From assembly GCF_024266585.1 (NCBI RefSeq), contig NZ_CP100647.1, forward strand, positions 973,001-1,037,000: DNA of 64,000 nt. Direction: 5' to 3'. The notes under the pieces are model-generated. The model had not been told where the DNA came from. It saw nothing but the letters and a program-made list of their open reading frames with translations, and did no database searches. Below are positions 19,902 to 29,582 of the stretch, in pieces. The stretch's first letter is position 1; each line of letters opens with the position of its first letter. A program made the translations under genes and the position numbers. This DNA comes from Xanthomonas sacchari (GTDB lineage Bacteria > Pseudomonadota > Gammaproteobacteria > Xanthomonadales > Xanthomonadaceae).

Positions 19902-21221
19902 ATGACCGCGTCCCCCGCTGCCGTGTGGCCGCCGGGCGTGGCCCCGCGGGTGGTCGCCGCCCGCGTGCTGACGGCGGTGATCGACCGTGGCCGCTCGCTC
20001 AAGGCGGAACTGGCGGCGGCGTTGCCGACGCTGCCCGATTCGCGCGACCGCGCGCTGGTCGAGGCGATCTGCTTCGCCGTGCTGCGCCGCCGCCCGGCCT
20101 ACGAGGCGGCGTTGCGGATGTGGTTGCAGAAGCAGTTGCCGCAGCGCGACGCCGAACTGCGCGGCCTGCTGTTGGCCGGCTTCGCCCAGCTCGATGCGCT
20201 GGGCCTTGCACCGCATGCAGCGCTGTCGGCGACGGTGGAGGCGACGCGCGCGCTGGACCGGCCGCGCCAGGCCGGGCTGGTCAACGCGTTGCTGCGGCGC
20301 GCGCTGCGCGACGGGCTGCCGGCGGTCGCCGCCGATGCGGGCTGGCCGCTGTGGTTGCGCGATGCGCTGCAGGCCGACTGGCCGCAGCAGGCCGAGGCGA
20401 TCTTCGCCGCCAGCCAGCAGCCGGCGCCGCTGTGGCTGCGGGTCAACCGCCAGCGCGGCACTCGCGACGCCTACCTGCAGGAACTGGCCGCGGCCGGCAT
20501 CGCCGCGCAGGCGTCGCCGCTGCTGGCCGATGCGATCCGGCTGGAGACGCCGCTGGCGGTGGGCGCGCTGCCGGGCTTCGCCGACGGCCGCGTCTCGGTG
20601 CAGGACGGCGCGGCGCAGCAGGTCGCCGACGTGCTGGCGCCGGCGCCGGGTGCGCGCGTGCTCGACGCGTGCGCGGCGCCCGGCGGCAAGTCCGCGCACC
20701 TGCTCGAACGCGACCCGAGCCTGCGCCTGACCGCGCTGGATGTGGATGCGCGGCGCCTGGCGCGGGTCGGCGAGACCTTCGCGCGCACCGGCGCCGGCGC
20801 GCAGGCGCAGCTGCAGGTCGCCGACGCGGCGCAGCCGCAGGACTGGTGGGACGGCGTGTCGTTCGACGCGGTGCTGCTCGACGCGCCGTGTTCCGCTACC
20901 GGCATCGTGCGCCGCCAGCCGGATGTGTTGCTGCACCGCCGGCGCGAGGACGTGGTGGCGCTGCAGGCGCTGCAGGCGCGCCTGCTCGATGCCGCCTGGC
21001 AGGTGCTGCGGCCGGGTGGGGTGCTGGTCTACGCCACCTGCTCGCTGCTGCAGGACGAGAACGCGCGGCAGGTGCAGGCAATGCTGGCGCGGCAGCAAGG
21101 CGCGGCGCTGGAGGACCCCGGCGCGGCCTGCGGGCATGCCTCCGGCGGCGGCCGCCAGCGCTTCCCCGGCGAGCAGGACTGCGACGGTTTCTACTACGCG
21201 CGGTTGCGCAAGACGGCGTGA
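19902..21221 (+). CDS. rsmB: 16S rRNA (cytosine-967-C5)-methyltransferase RsmB
   Basis: 439 residues from the ATG at 19902 (an upstream ATG at 19863 would add 13 residues). The N-terminal NusB-like domain spans about 1-140 ([21 protein letters not shown]). The methyltransferase domain has the SAM motif [16 protein letters not shown], the [18 protein letters not shown] motif with the catalytic Cys, and [11 protein letters not shown] with the second Cys. It completes the def-fmt-rsmB group, 175 bp after fmt. Confidence 0.94.
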   Translation: MTASPAAVWPPGVAPRVVAARVLTAVIDRGRSLKAELAAALPTLPDSRDRALVEAICFAVLRRRPAYEAALRMWLQKQLPQRDAELRGLLLAGFAQLDALGLAPHAALSATVEATRALDRPRQAGLVNALLRRALRDGLPAVAADAGWPLWLRDALQADWPQQAEAIFAASQQPAPLWLRVNRQRGTRDAYLQELAAAGIAAQASPLLADAIRLETPLAVGALPGFADGRVSVQDGAAQQVADVLAPAPGARVLDACAAPGGKSAHLLERDPSLRLTALDVDARRLARVGETFARTGAGAQAQLQVADAAQPQDWWDGVSFDAVLLDAPCSATGIVRRQPDVLLHRRREDVVALQALQARLLDAAWQVLRPGGVLVYATCSLLQDENARQVQAMLARQQGAALEDPGAACGHASGGGRQRFPGEQDCDGFYYARLRKTA

Positions 21222-21246
21222 ACCGGCCCCGGTATCATCGTTTCCC

Positions 21247-22962
21247 ATGCTGAAGACCCGCGCGTCCCGAGAGTTCTGGTTGTTGGCCGTCCTGGCGGTG
21301 CTGGTGCTCGGCGCCGGCCTGGGCCTGCGCGATCCGCACCCGGCCGACGAACCGCGCTTCGCGCTGGTCGCCAAGCAGATGGTGGACAGCGGCAACTGGC
21401 TGTTCCCGCACCGCGGCACCGAGCTGTACTCGGACAAGCCGCCGATGCTGATGTGGCTGCAGGCCAGCTTCTACACCCTGTTCGGCAACTGGCGGGTGGC
21501 GTTCCTGCTGCCGTCGCTGCTGGCCGGTCTGGGCACGCTGGCCTGCGTCTACGACCTGGGCCGGCGCCTGTGGACGCGCCGCGTCGGCATGTACGCGGCC
21601 TACGCGCTGCTGTTCGCCTTCCACTTCACCTACCAGGCGAAGAAGGCGCAGATCGACCCGCTGGTGGTGTTCTTCATCACCTTGGGCAACTACGCGCTGC
21701 TGCGCCACCTGTTGCGCGGGCCGGACTGGCGGCTGTGGGCGCTGGGCTGGTTCGCCGCCGGCCTGGGCACCATCACCAAGGGCGTGGGCGTGCTGGCGCT
21801 GCTGATGCTGCTGCCGGCCGCGGCGGCGTCGCTGGCGCACTGGCGCGGGGTCCGGGTCGGCCTGCGCGATGCGCGCTTCTGGCTGGGGCCGCTGGCGTTC
21901 CTGGCGGCGGTGTCGATCTGGCTGGTGCCGATGGTGACCACGGCGCTGTCGAGCAACGCGCCCGAGTACCGCGCCTACCTCAACGACATCCTGTTCCGGC
22001 AGACCGCCGGGCGCTACGCCAAGTCCTGGGACCACGCGCACGGGCCGCTGTACTTCTTCGGGGTGATGCCGAGCATGTGGCTGCCGGTGCTGCTGGCGCT
22101 GCCGTGGGCGATCCCGGCCTGGGCGCGGCGCCTGCGCCGCCGCGATGCGCGCTACCTGCTGCCGCTGGCCTGGTGGGCGCTGGTGGTGCTGTTCTTCTCG
22201 ATCCCGACCGGCAAGCGCGACGTCTACATCCTGCCGGCGCTGCCGATGCTGTGCCTGGCGATGGGGCCGCTGATCCCGGGGCTGTTGCGCAAGACCGGGG
22301 TCAAGCGCCTGCTGCTGGCGTTCACCGCGCTGCTGACGCTGGCGCTGCTCGGCGTCGGCGCGGCGATCCTGCTCGGCCATGGCTTCCGCGCGAAGATGAT
22401 GGAGGACCGCGGCATCGATCTGGTCACGGTGCAGGTGCTGGCCTGGATCCTGCTGGCGATCGGGCTGTGGGGCGTGGCCAGCCTGGCCGCGTTCGCGCGG
22501 CGCCGTCCGGAACTGGCGACGGTGTCGACCCTGACCATGATCTGGGTGATGGCCGGGTTGCTGGTGTATCCGTTGATCAACCTGTCCAGCTCGGCGCGCG
22601 GGGTGATGGAGGCGGTCGGGCGCCGCATCGGCCCGGACGCCGAGCTCGGCCTGGTCGCCTGGAAGGAGCAGAACCTGCTGATGGCCGACCCCCCGGCGGC
22701 GACCTTCGGTTTCGTGGTGCCCTGGGACGAGCAATTGCGCCGCGGCATCGCCTGGCAGGCGCAGGCGCCGCAGCGGCGCTGGCTGCTGGTGCAGGAGGCG
22801 GCAATGCTGGGCTGCGTCGATCGCAGCGCCAGCACCCTGGCCGGCGTGTCCAATCGGCGCGACTGGTGGCTGGTCCCGGCCAACGCCGTGCACGGCCACT
22901 GCGTGGTCACCGAGGACGACCGCGACCGCCTGCGCGAGCAGGACAAGGACCGCTTCGAATGA
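21247..22962 (+). CDS. Glycosyltransferase family 39 (PMT_2/ArnT-like), integral membrane
   Basis: 571 residues with about eleven membrane segments. The conserved acidic pair in the first periplasmic loop is present (RDPHPADEPRFALVAKQM), followed by WLFPHRGTELYSDKPPM, both typical of the lipid-phosphate-sugar-dependent PMT_2/ArnT class. It should transfer a sugar from a polyprenyl-phosphate donor to an envelope acceptor such as lipid A or core, in the periplasm. It starts 25 bp after rsmB and heads a run of surface-glycan genes. The acceptor is unknown. Confidence 0.85.
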   Translation: MLKTRASREFWLLAVLAVLVLGAGLGLRDPHPADEPRFALVAKQMVDSGNWLFPHRGTELYSDKPPMLMWLQASFYTLFGNWRVAFLLPSLLAGLGTLACVYDLGRRLWTRRVGMYAAYALLFAFHFTYQAKKAQIDPLVVFFITLGNYALLRHLLRGPDWRLWALGWFAAGLGTITKGVGVLALLMLLPAAAASLAHWRGVRVGLRDARFWLGPLAFLAAVSIWLVPMVTTALSSNAPEYRAYLNDILFRQTAGRYAKSWDHAHGPLYFFGVMPSMWLPVLLALPWAIPAWARRLRRRDARYLLPLAWWALVVLFFSIPTGKRDVYILPALPMLCLAMGPLIPGLLRKTGVKRLLLAFTALLTLALLGVGAAILLGHGFRAKMMEDRGIDLVTVQVLAWILLAIGLWGVASLAAFARRRPELATVSTLTMIWVMAGLLVYPLINLSSSARGVMEAVGRRIGPDAELGLVAWKEQNLLMADPPAATFGFVVPWDEQLRRGIAWQAQAPQRRWLLVQEAAMLGCVDRSASTLAGVSNRRDWWLVPANAVHGHCVVTEDDRDRLREQDKDRFE

Positions 22963-23038
22963 GCCGCCCCCGCGCAATGCGGTGGCGTGGCGCGGGTGCC
23001 GGTGGCGGCCAGTGTGCCGCGCGGGCCGGGGGGCACGC

Positions 23039-24070
23039 GTGCCGCGTCTGATCCGGGTCATCAGCCGCGACAACGGCGGCGGCCTCAGCCGCGACCTGCA
23101 GGTGGTCGCCGACCTGCTGCGCGACACCGGCAAGTACCGGATCGAGGTGCTGGGCTTCGGCACCGTGCGCTTGATCAATCGCCTGCGCGAACTGCGCTTG
23201 TTCCTGCGCAGCCTACTGTTCGGGCGCGCCGACCTGCAGATCTTCCTGGAGCGGGTGTATCCGCGCTGCCTGGGCAGCGGCCTGCGCAATGCCTTGATTC
23301 CCAACCCGGAGTGGTTCCGGCACAAGTGGCTGCGCTGCCTGCCGCGCTTTGCCCAGGTGCTGTGCAAGACCCGCCAGGCCGAGCAGCGGTTTTCCACGAT
23401 GGCGCCGACCGCCTTCATCGGCTTTTGCAGCGACGATTGCTACCGTCCTGAGGTGCCGCGCGAACGCGCCTGCCTGCACGTGGCCGGGCGCAGTTCGGCC
23501 AAGGGCACGGCGCTGCTGCTGCAGACCTGGGCGCGGCACCCCGAGTGGCCACGGCTGACCGTGGTGCAGAGCGCGAAGAAGTCCCACCCGATCGAGGCCG
23601 AGAACATCGACTACCTGACCGGCTACCTGGACCAGCAGGAACTGCGGCGGCTGCAGAACGCGCACCGCTTCCATCTGTGCCCCTCCGAGGTGGAGGGCTT
23701 CGGCCACTACATCATGGAGGCGCTGAGCGTCGGCGCGGTGGTGATCACCACCAACGGTGCGCCGATGAACGAGCTGGTGAGCGCCGAGCGCGGCGTGCTG
23801 ATCGACCCGGTCGGCGAGGGCCCGGACAATTACGGCGTGCGCTACCGGATCGAGGCCGCGGGCCTCGAACAGGCGATGGCGCAGGCACTGGCGTTGTCGC
23901 CGATGCAGTGCGATGCGCTGGGCACCGCCGCGCGCGGCTTCTTCGAGACGCGCCGGCGCGAGTTCGGCGAGCGCCTGCGCGCGGCCGTGGCCGACCTGCT
24001 CGGGGAGGTGCCGCCGCCGGTCCTGCCGGCCAGCCGCGGCGTCGATCGCGAGCAGGTCAGGCCGGGTTAG
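23039..24070 (+). CDS. Glycosyltransferase, GT4-like (GT-B fold)
   Basis: 343 residues, with GTG at 23039 as the probable start (VPRLIRVISRDNGGGLSRD); the 19 codons upstream in frame are Arg/Gly-rich and unlikely. The C-terminal half carries the GT4 donor-binding pattern EVEGFGHYIMEALSVGAVV with two Glu spaced as in the family, and TNGAPMNELV. The N-terminal half has an unusual acceptor region. It is likely to act on LPS core at the cytoplasmic membrane face. It lies 76 bp after the GT39 gene and 54 bp before the O-antigen-ligase-like gene. Confidence 0.78.
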   Translation: MPRLIRVISRDNGGGLSRDLQVVADLLRDTGKYRIEVLGFGTVRLINRLRELRLFLRSLLFGRADLQIFLERVYPRCLGSGLRNALIPNPEWFRHKWLRCLPRFAQVLCKTRQAEQRFSTMAPTAFIGFCSDDCYRPEVPRERACLHVAGRSSAKGTALLLQTWARHPEWPRLTVVQSAKKSHPIEAENIDYLTGYLDQQELRRLQNAHRFHLCPSEVEGFGHYIMEALSVGAVVITTNGAPMNELVSAERGVLIDPVGEGPDNYGVRYRIEAAGLEQAMAQALALSPMQCDALGTAARGFFETRRREFGERLRAAVADLLGEVPPPVLPASRGVDREQVRPG

Positions 24071-24124
24071 GGAAGTCCCCCGGATCATCGCCGACCAGCC
24101 CACCGCCACGGCCATTCCTCCTCG

Positions 24125-25399
24125 ATGTCCCAGCCCATTGCGCCACGCCATGCCGTTTCCGCGTTCTCCCGCCAGTCCCTGGCCGAACGTGGCGCGGCGC
24201 TCGCGCTGCTGTGCCTGCCGGGGCTGGTGATCAGCATGCCCAGCGGCCTGCTGCCGTTCGGCCTGCTGCTGCTGGCGACCAGCCTGCTGGCACTGCCGCA
24301 ACTGCGCCAGGCGGTGGCGCCGATGCAGCCGTCGCTGCGCTGGCTGTGGATCCTGGCGCTGCTGGTGATCGGGCTGTCGCTGTGCTCGGTGCTGTATTTC
24401 GGGCAGCCGCTGAAGGACATCGACAACCGTACCCGTTTCCTGGTGCTGCCGTGGGCGGCGCTGTGGACCTATGCGCTGCGGCCGCCGCAGCGCCTGCTGT
24501 GGTGGGGCGCGCTGCTCGGCATCCTTGCCGCCCTGGTGCTGGCCAGCGTGCAGGTGCTGCAGGGCCAGCCGCGCGCGGAGGGCTGGACCAACGCCATCGT
24601 GCTGGCCGACGTGGTGCTGATGCTGATGGTGCTGGCGGTGTTCTGCCGGCCGCGCGGGCAGTGGCCGTGGGCCGTGGCCGCGCTGGTGGCCGGCGGCATC
24701 GTCATCCTGCTCAGCGGCAGCCGCGGCGTGTGGCTGGGCGTGCTGTTGCTGCTGGTGGTCAGCGCCCTGTGCCTGCGCTGGCGCGACAGCGCGACGCGGC
24801 TGATGATCCTGGGCGCCTGCACCGCGCTGGCGGCGGTGCTGGTGCTGAGCGTGCCGGCGCTGACCAAGCAGACCCGCCTGGCCGAGCTGCACCACGACGT
24901 GCAGCGCTACGAGCGCGGCGACAGCGACTCCTCGGCCGGCGCGCGCATCGAGCGCCTGCAGGTGGCGGCGGCGACCTTCGTCGAGCACCCCGTGGCCGGG
25001 GTCGGCGTGGGCCGCTTCGACAACGCCATGCTGCGCCTGCCCGACTGCCGGAAGGGCTTCGTCGAGCGCTGCCACCTGGGCCACGCGCACAACGACCTGG
25101 CCGAGTGGAGCGCGACCCAGGGCCTGCCCGGCACCGTGCTGATCCTGATGGTGTACGGCGTGCCGCTGTGGCTGCTGCTGCGCCTGTACCGGCGCCGGCC
25201 GCAGCCGCATTTCCACGGCGCGGCGGCGGCCGGGATCATGGTGGTGGCGGCCTACGTGCTGTGCGGCATGACCCAGTCGATGTTCGCGCACCAGGTGAGC
25301 ACCGGCTTCTACGTCGCCCTGGTCGGGGTGTTGATCGGGCTGGCCGCGCGCGAGGCGGTGCCGGCAGCGGGCGCTGAAGGCGCCGCGCGAAGCCGGTAG
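24125..25399 (+). CDS. O-antigen ligase / polymerase family protein (Wzy_C)
   Basis: 424 residues with ten or more membrane segments and the characteristic large periplasmic loop near the C-terminus (RIERLQVAAATFVEHPVAGV ... HLGHAHNDLAEWSATQG). The HNDxxE-like feature and the SGSRGVWLG segment match the Wzy_C/WaaL family. It probably links O-polysaccharide to lipid A-core, but a polymerase role cannot be excluded from sequence. It is embedded among glycosyltransferases. Confidence 0.8.
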   Translation: MSQPIAPRHAVSAFSRQSLAERGAALALLCLPGLVISMPSGLLPFGLLLLATSLLALPQLRQAVAPMQPSLRWLWILALLVIGLSLCSVLYFGQPLKDIDNRTRFLVLPWAALWTYALRPPQRLLWWGALLGILAALVLASVQVLQGQPRAEGWTNAIVLADVVLMLMVLAVFCRPRGQWPWAVAALVAGGIVILLSGSRGVWLGVLLLLVVSALCLRWRDSATRLMILGACTALAAVLVLSVPALTKQTRLAELHHDVQRYERGDSDSSAGARIERLQVAAATFVEHPVAGVGVGRFDNAMLRLPDCRKGFVERCHLGHAHNDLAEWSATQGLPGTVLILMVYGVPLWLLLRLYRRRPQPHFHGAAAAGIMVVAAYVLCGMTQSMFAHQVSTGFYVALVGVLIGLAAREAVPAAGAEGAARSR

Positions 25400-25481
25400 A
25401 CTGCCGGTCCCGCATCGCCGGGCGGCGCGGCGCCTGGCGCCGGCCGCCGGCACCGTGCCTGACTTCCGGATACCGCGCGCC

Positions 25482-26315
25482 ATGGCCGACGCCGCCGCGA
25501 CCACCCTGCCGCTGAGCCTGGTGGTGATGACCTACAACGAGGCCGCCAACATCGCGCGCTGCCTGGACAGCGTGCCGTTCGCCGCCGACAAGCTGGTGGT
25601 GGACTGCGGCAGCACCGACGACACCTTGGCGATCGCCCGCGCGCACGGCGCGCGCGTGGTCGAGCAGGCCTGGCTGGGCTTCGGCCCGCAGCGCAACTTC
25701 GCCTCCACCCAGGCCGCGCACGACTGGATCCTGGTGCTGGACGCGGACGAGTTCCTGTCCGACGCGCTGCGCGCCGAGTGCCTGGCGCGGCTGCCGCAGT
25801 TGCTCGCCGAGGACCGCGTGGACGCGGTGTGGCTGCGCCGCAGCACCTGGTACATGGGCGCGCCGATGCGCTGGTACACCCCCATGGTCGGCGAGCGCCT
25901 GGCGCGGCTGTACCACCGCGGCCGCGCGCGCTGGAGCGATGCGCGGGTGCACGAATCGCTGCGCTTCGACGGCGCCAGCGCCGCGTTCGCGCCGCCGTTC
26001 AACCATCTGCACAACCCGACCCTGGTGCACAAGCAACTGAAGGTGCTGCGCTACGCCGAACTCAAGGCGCTCGGCTGGCGCGACAAGCGCAAGCCGGTGA
26101 GAATGTGGCAGAGCCCGTTCGTGTTCGCCGGCGCCTTCCTCAAGGACTATCTGCTGCGGCTGGCGTTCCTCGACGGCTGGCGCGGCTTCGTGGTGGCGCA
26201 GACCGCGGCCAGCTATGCGCTGTACAAGCGCATGCGCTACTACGAGATGCAGGTCAACCCGGCCTCGGTGGAGCAGGCGCGGGCGCAACTGCAACGGCAC
26301 GATCTGGAGCACTGA
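25482..26315 (+). CDS. LPS core glycosyltransferase, GT2 (WaaE/KdtX-like)
   Basis: 277 residues from the ATG at 25482; a GTG at 25455 is also in frame. The GT2 start LSLVVMTYNEAANIARCLDS, the KLVVDCGSTDDT motif and the metal-binding DADEF (WILVLDADEFLS) are all intact. The C-terminal region with RHGAxxR-like basic stretches and YAELKALGWRDKRK fits the WaaE/KdtX beta-1,4-glucosyltransferases of the inner core. Its stop overlaps the next start (TGATG), so it is coupled to the CDP-glycerol-transferase-like gene. Confidence 0.85.
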   Translation: MADAAATTLPLSLVVMTYNEAANIARCLDSVPFAADKLVVDCGSTDDTLAIARAHGARVVEQAWLGFGPQRNFASTQAAHDWILVLDADEFLSDALRAECLARLPQLLAEDRVDAVWLRRSTWYMGAPMRWYTPMVGERLARLYHRGRARWSDARVHESLRFDGASAAFAPPFNHLHNPTLVHKQLKVLRYAELKALGWRDKRKPVRMWQSPFVFAGAFLKDYLLRLAFLDGWRGFVVAQTAASYALYKRMRYYEMQVNPASVEQARAQLQRHDLEH

Positions 26316-27352
26316 TGAGCAAGCACTATCTGCTGTACGGGTCCGAGCGTTATGCGCTGGCGATCCTGCGTCCGCTGCAGGCGGCGATCCGCGCGCGCGG
26401 CGACGAGGCGGCATGGTTCTTCGACGGCCCCGGTGCCGAGGATCTGACCGCCGACGAGCGCCATCTGGCCACGGTGGAAGAGGTGCTGGCGTGGAATCCG
26501 TACGCGGTGATCACCTCCAGCAACGCGGTGCCGCATTTCTTCCCGGGGGTGAAGGTCGAGACCTTCCATGGCTTCGACGCCGGCAAGCCGCGGCATATCT
26601 ACGTGCGCGGTTTCTTCGACCTGTACTGCACTACCGGCCCGCGCGACACCGCGGCGTTCGGCGCGCTGGCGCGCAAGCTCGGCCACTTCGCGGTCAAGGA
26701 GACCGGCTTCCCCAAGATCGACCCGTTCATGCGCGAGATCGGCGCGGAACTGGCGCCGGTGCGGCAGCCGCCGGTGATCCTGTACCACTCCACGTTCTCG
26801 CCGTCGTGGAGCGCGGCCGGCATCCTCTACGACGAGGTCGCGCGGCTCTCGCGCAGCGGCGAATGGCGCTGGATCGTCACCTTCCATCCGAAGATGGACC
26901 CGGCGATGGTTGCCCGCTACCGCGCGCTGGAGAGCGAGTTCCTGCACTTCGCCGACAACGACAACATCCTGGAACTGTTCCCGCAGGTGGACATGATGTG
27001 CTCGGACACCTCGTCCGCGCTCAACGAATTCCTGCTCACCTACAAGCCGGTGGTGACCTTCAAGAACCGGCGTCCGGGCCCGCAGCTGATCGATATCGAC
27101 GATCCGGCGCAGTTCGAGCCGGCGATCCGCCGCGCGCTGCAGCGGCCGCCGGAGCTGATGGCGGCGATCCGCGAATTTGCCGATGGCCTGCATCCCTACC
27201 GCGATGGCCAGTCCAGCGAGCGCGTGCTGCGCGCGATCGACGAGTTCGTCGCCGAGGGCGCGCGCAACCCGCGGCGCAAGCCGTGGAACCTGTGGCGCAA
27301 GCTGAAGATCCGCCGCCGCATCGGCTACTGGGGGCGCGGCGCGCGGCGCTGA
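26315..27352 (+). CDS. CDP-glycerol glycerophosphotransferase-like protein
   Basis: 345 residues. The GT-B fold with VKVETFHGFDAGK, a phosphate-binding region, and YHSTFSPSW / VTFHPKMDP / DMMCSDTSSALNEFL motifs resembles TagB/TagF-type transferases; SDTSS and the NEFL helix form the donor site. In xanthomonads such proteins occur with LPS genes, and a role in adding a phosphate-linked group to core or O-chain is plausible. It starts inside the stop of the GT2 gene (TGATG). A convergent gene pair begins 7 bp after its end. Confidence 0.8.
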   Translation: MSKHYLLYGSERYALAILRPLQAAIRARGDEAAWFFDGPGAEDLTADERHLATVEEVLAWNPYAVITSSNAVPHFFPGVKVETFHGFDAGKPRHIYVRGFFDLYCTTGPRDTAAFGALARKLGHFAVKETGFPKIDPFMREIGAELAPVRQPPVILYHSTFSPSWSAAGILYDEVARLSRSGEWRWIVTFHPKMDPAMVARYRALESEFLHFADNDNILELFPQVDMMCSDTSSALNEFLLTYKPVVTFKNRRPGPQLIDIDDPAQFEPAIRRALQRPPELMAAIREFADGLHPYRDGQSSERVLRAIDEFVAEGARNPRRKPWNLWRKLKIRRRIGYWGRGARR

Positions 27353-27359
27353 CGCGCGC

Positions 27360-28895
27360 TCACCAGCGCAGCCGCCGCTGCGCCAGCGCTTCGCCCAATT
27401 GCCGGTACAGCGCTCGCGCCTGCGCCTCCGGCAGCAGCCGCACGCGCAGCGGCGGTTCGCCGTGGCGGGCGCCGGCGGTGTCCAGCCACAGGGTCGCGGT
27501 GCCGCACAAGCGGTCCAGCGGCGAACGGCTCAGGTGCAGCGCCTGCAGCTTGTCCAGTTCGGCCAGCCGCCACCAGCGCCGCCACCAGCCGCCGCGCACC
27601 GCCACGTAGCGCGCGTCCAGCGCGTAGCCCATGCGCTGCGCCTGGCGCCAGGACTTGAACGCCGACCACGGCAACCACAGCAGGCCCAGCGCGGCCCAGG
27701 CGCCGAGCGAGGGCCACAATCCGGCGCACAGCAGCGGCACCAGCAGCAGCGCCGGTAGCGACAGCCGCCACCAGTAGCGCCCGGCGATACCGTGCCAGCG
27801 CGTAGGCGGCCAGGCGATCTGCGGCAGCAGCCGCTGCAGCAGCGCATCGCAGGCGGCCGGGGGGGCCAGCGGCACCAGTTCGGTCAATGCATGGTCGTGC
27901 CCGTGCCCGTGGTGCGACTGGATCACCGCGGTGTCGATGTGCAGGCTGCGCCGCCGCAGCAGCCGCTGCAGCACGCTCTCGTGCAGGGTCCAGGCCTGGA
28001 TCCGGCGCCGCGCCACGCTGCTGCGCAGCCGCGTCAGCAGGCCGCGCTCCACGGTCAGCCGGCGCTCGCTCTCGCTCAGCCGGAAGCCGTGGTACTGCAC
28101 CAGCGCCAGCCCCATCGACAACGCGCGCATCAGCAGCAACAGCGTCGCCAGCATCAGGGCGAAGGTCACCCCGCCGGCCATCCAGCCCAACTGCAGGTGC
28201 GTGGCGTAGCCGAACAGTTGCCGCCCGTAGTGCTCGATCGCGTTGGAGATCATGCGCTCGGGGAACAGGTGGTAGGTGGCGCCGAAGGCGGTGAGCAGCA
28301 CCACCATGCCGCGGTTGGAGATCAGCCCCTGGCGCAGCACCTCGGCGGTGGGCAGCGCCAGCAGCAGCTCGCTGTCCGGCGCGGCGGGCGCGGCGTCGGT
28401 GTCGGTGGGGTCGGCAGGCTCGGCGGTGGGTGCGCGGTGGCGGATCTGCTGTTCCAGCGCCAGCGCCTGGTCCAGCCGCAGCACCCGCATCTGCGCCTCG
28501 GGCTTGGTGCCGCCGGCCGATTCCAGGCGTACCTCGGCCACGCCGAACAGCCGGTGCAGCAGCGACTGGTGCACCACCACGTTGTGGATGCGCGCGAACG
28601 GGATCTCGCGCAGGCTGCGTTCCAGCCAGCCGCTGCGGATGCTCAGGCTGTCGCGGCCGATGCGGTACTGGTAGGTGAGGTAGCGCAGCAGCGACACCGC
28701 CACCAGCGCGCTGCCGACCGCCAGCATCACCAAGTGATCGGCGTGATCGCGGTGGCCGTCGCGGCTGCCGAACACCAGCAGCGCCAGCAACGGCAGCAGG
28801 AAATGCTTGAGGTGCTGCAGCAGCACGAACAGCCACGACCACGGGTGCAGGCGCCGCACCGGCGTGGTGTGCTCGGCGTCGGCCAGGCCGCTCAC
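27360..28895 (-). CDS. PH-domain membrane protein, YdbT-like
   Basis: 511 residues from the GTG at 28895, which overlaps the stop of the upstream gene as GTGA. Several hydrophobic pairs separate three bPH2 (DUF304) domains; one reads YRIGRDSLSIRSGWLERSLR with EIPFARIHNVVVHQSLLHRL, another SERRLTVERGLLTRLRSSVA with RRRIQAWTLHESVL. YdbS/YdbT pairs are widespread envelope proteins without a proven function. It ends 7 bp from the end of the convergent glycan cluster. Confidence 0.85.
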   Translation of the reverse strand: MSGLADAEHTTPVRRLHPWSWLFVLLQHLKHFLLPLLALLVFGSRDGHRDHADHLVMLAVGSALVAVSLLRYLTYQYRIGRDSLSIRSGWLERSLREIPFARIHNVVVHQSLLHRLFGVAEVRLESAGGTKPEAQMRVLRLDQALALEQQIRHRAPTAEPADPTDTDAAPAAPDSELLLALPTAEVLRQGLISNRGMVVLLTAFGATYHLFPERMISNAIEHYGRQLFGYATHLQLGWMAGGVTFALMLATLLLLMRALSMGLALVQYHGFRLSESERRLTVERGLLTRLRSSVARRRIQAWTLHESVLQRLLRRRSLHIDTAVIQSHHGHGHDHALTELVPLAPPAACDALLQRLLPQIAWPPTRWHGIAGRYWWRLSLPALLLVPLLCAGLWPSLGAWAALGLLWLPWSAFKSWRQAQRMGYALDARYVAVRGGWWRRWWRLAELDKLQALHLSRSPLDRLCGTATLWLDTAGARHGEPPLRVRLLPEAQARALYRQLGEALAQRRLRW

Positions 28896-29443
28896 AGCGC
28901 GTCGTCGTCGTGGTCGAGCTGGTGCGCCAGGCGTTCGCGCAGATGCTCGGCGTCGGCCTGGTCCAGGCCGGGCACGGCGACCGCGGTATGCCGGGTGCCG
29001 GCGGTGTGCACGACCAGGGTGGCCAGGCGCAGGGCGCGTTCCAGCGGGCCGCGGCGCAGGTCCAGGTGCTGCACGCGCGAGATCGGCACGTGCGTCTCGC
29101 TCTGCCACAGGCGGCCGCGGAACACGTCCAGGCCCTGCGCGTTCAGCCGCCAGCGGATGCGCCGGTGGCGGACGAACCCGATCCAGGCGCCGCACAGGCT
29201 GCCCAGCGCCGCCGCCGCGGCGCCCAGGGCCAACGCCTGCAGGCTGTGCAGGCTGAGGCCGACGATGGCGGCGGCGACCAGCAGGCTGAGCCCGAGCATG
29301 CAGCCGCCGCCGAGCGCGGCCAGCCAGGCGCCGCGCAACGGCAGCGGTTGCCAGTCCGCCGGCGGCCACAGCGCGGATGCCGGTGCGGCGGCGGGAGCGC
29401 TGGGCGCGGCGAGGGCGTCGTCCATGGGCGGCGGTGCGGTCAC
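28892..29443 (-). CDS. PH-domain membrane protein, YdbS-like
   Basis: 183 residues. Two hydrophobic segments (LAALGGGCMLGLSLLVAAAI and LGSLCGAWIGF) precede a single bPH2 domain with RWRLNAQGLDVFRGRLWQSE, VPISRVQHLDLRRGPLERAL and VVHTAGTRHTAVAVPGL, the standard YdbS arrangement. It is the first gene of a two-gene unit with the YdbT-like gene, joined by a GTGA overlap. The start may be MDDAL seven codons inside. Confidence 0.85.
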   Translation of the reverse strand: MTAPPPMDDALAAPSAPAAAPASALWPPADWQPLPLRGAWLAALGGGCMLGLSLLVAAAIVGLSLHSLQALALGAAAAALGSLCGAWIGFVRHRRIRWRLNAQGLDVFRGRLWQSETHVPISRVQHLDLRRGPLERALRLATLVVHTAGTRHTAVAVPGLDQADAEHLRERLAHQLDHDDDAL

Positions 29444-29582
29444 GTCGGGGTCTCGGGGCGAGTGCGCGGGCGCGCCGCGTGGCCTGCGATCCTAACGCGG
29501 CGATGGCGGGTGTGCGCTGTGCGCCGCGCGGTTCCCGCCTGAGCCGCAGGTGTGGCGTCGGGCGCCGTGCCGCGCCGGCGGC

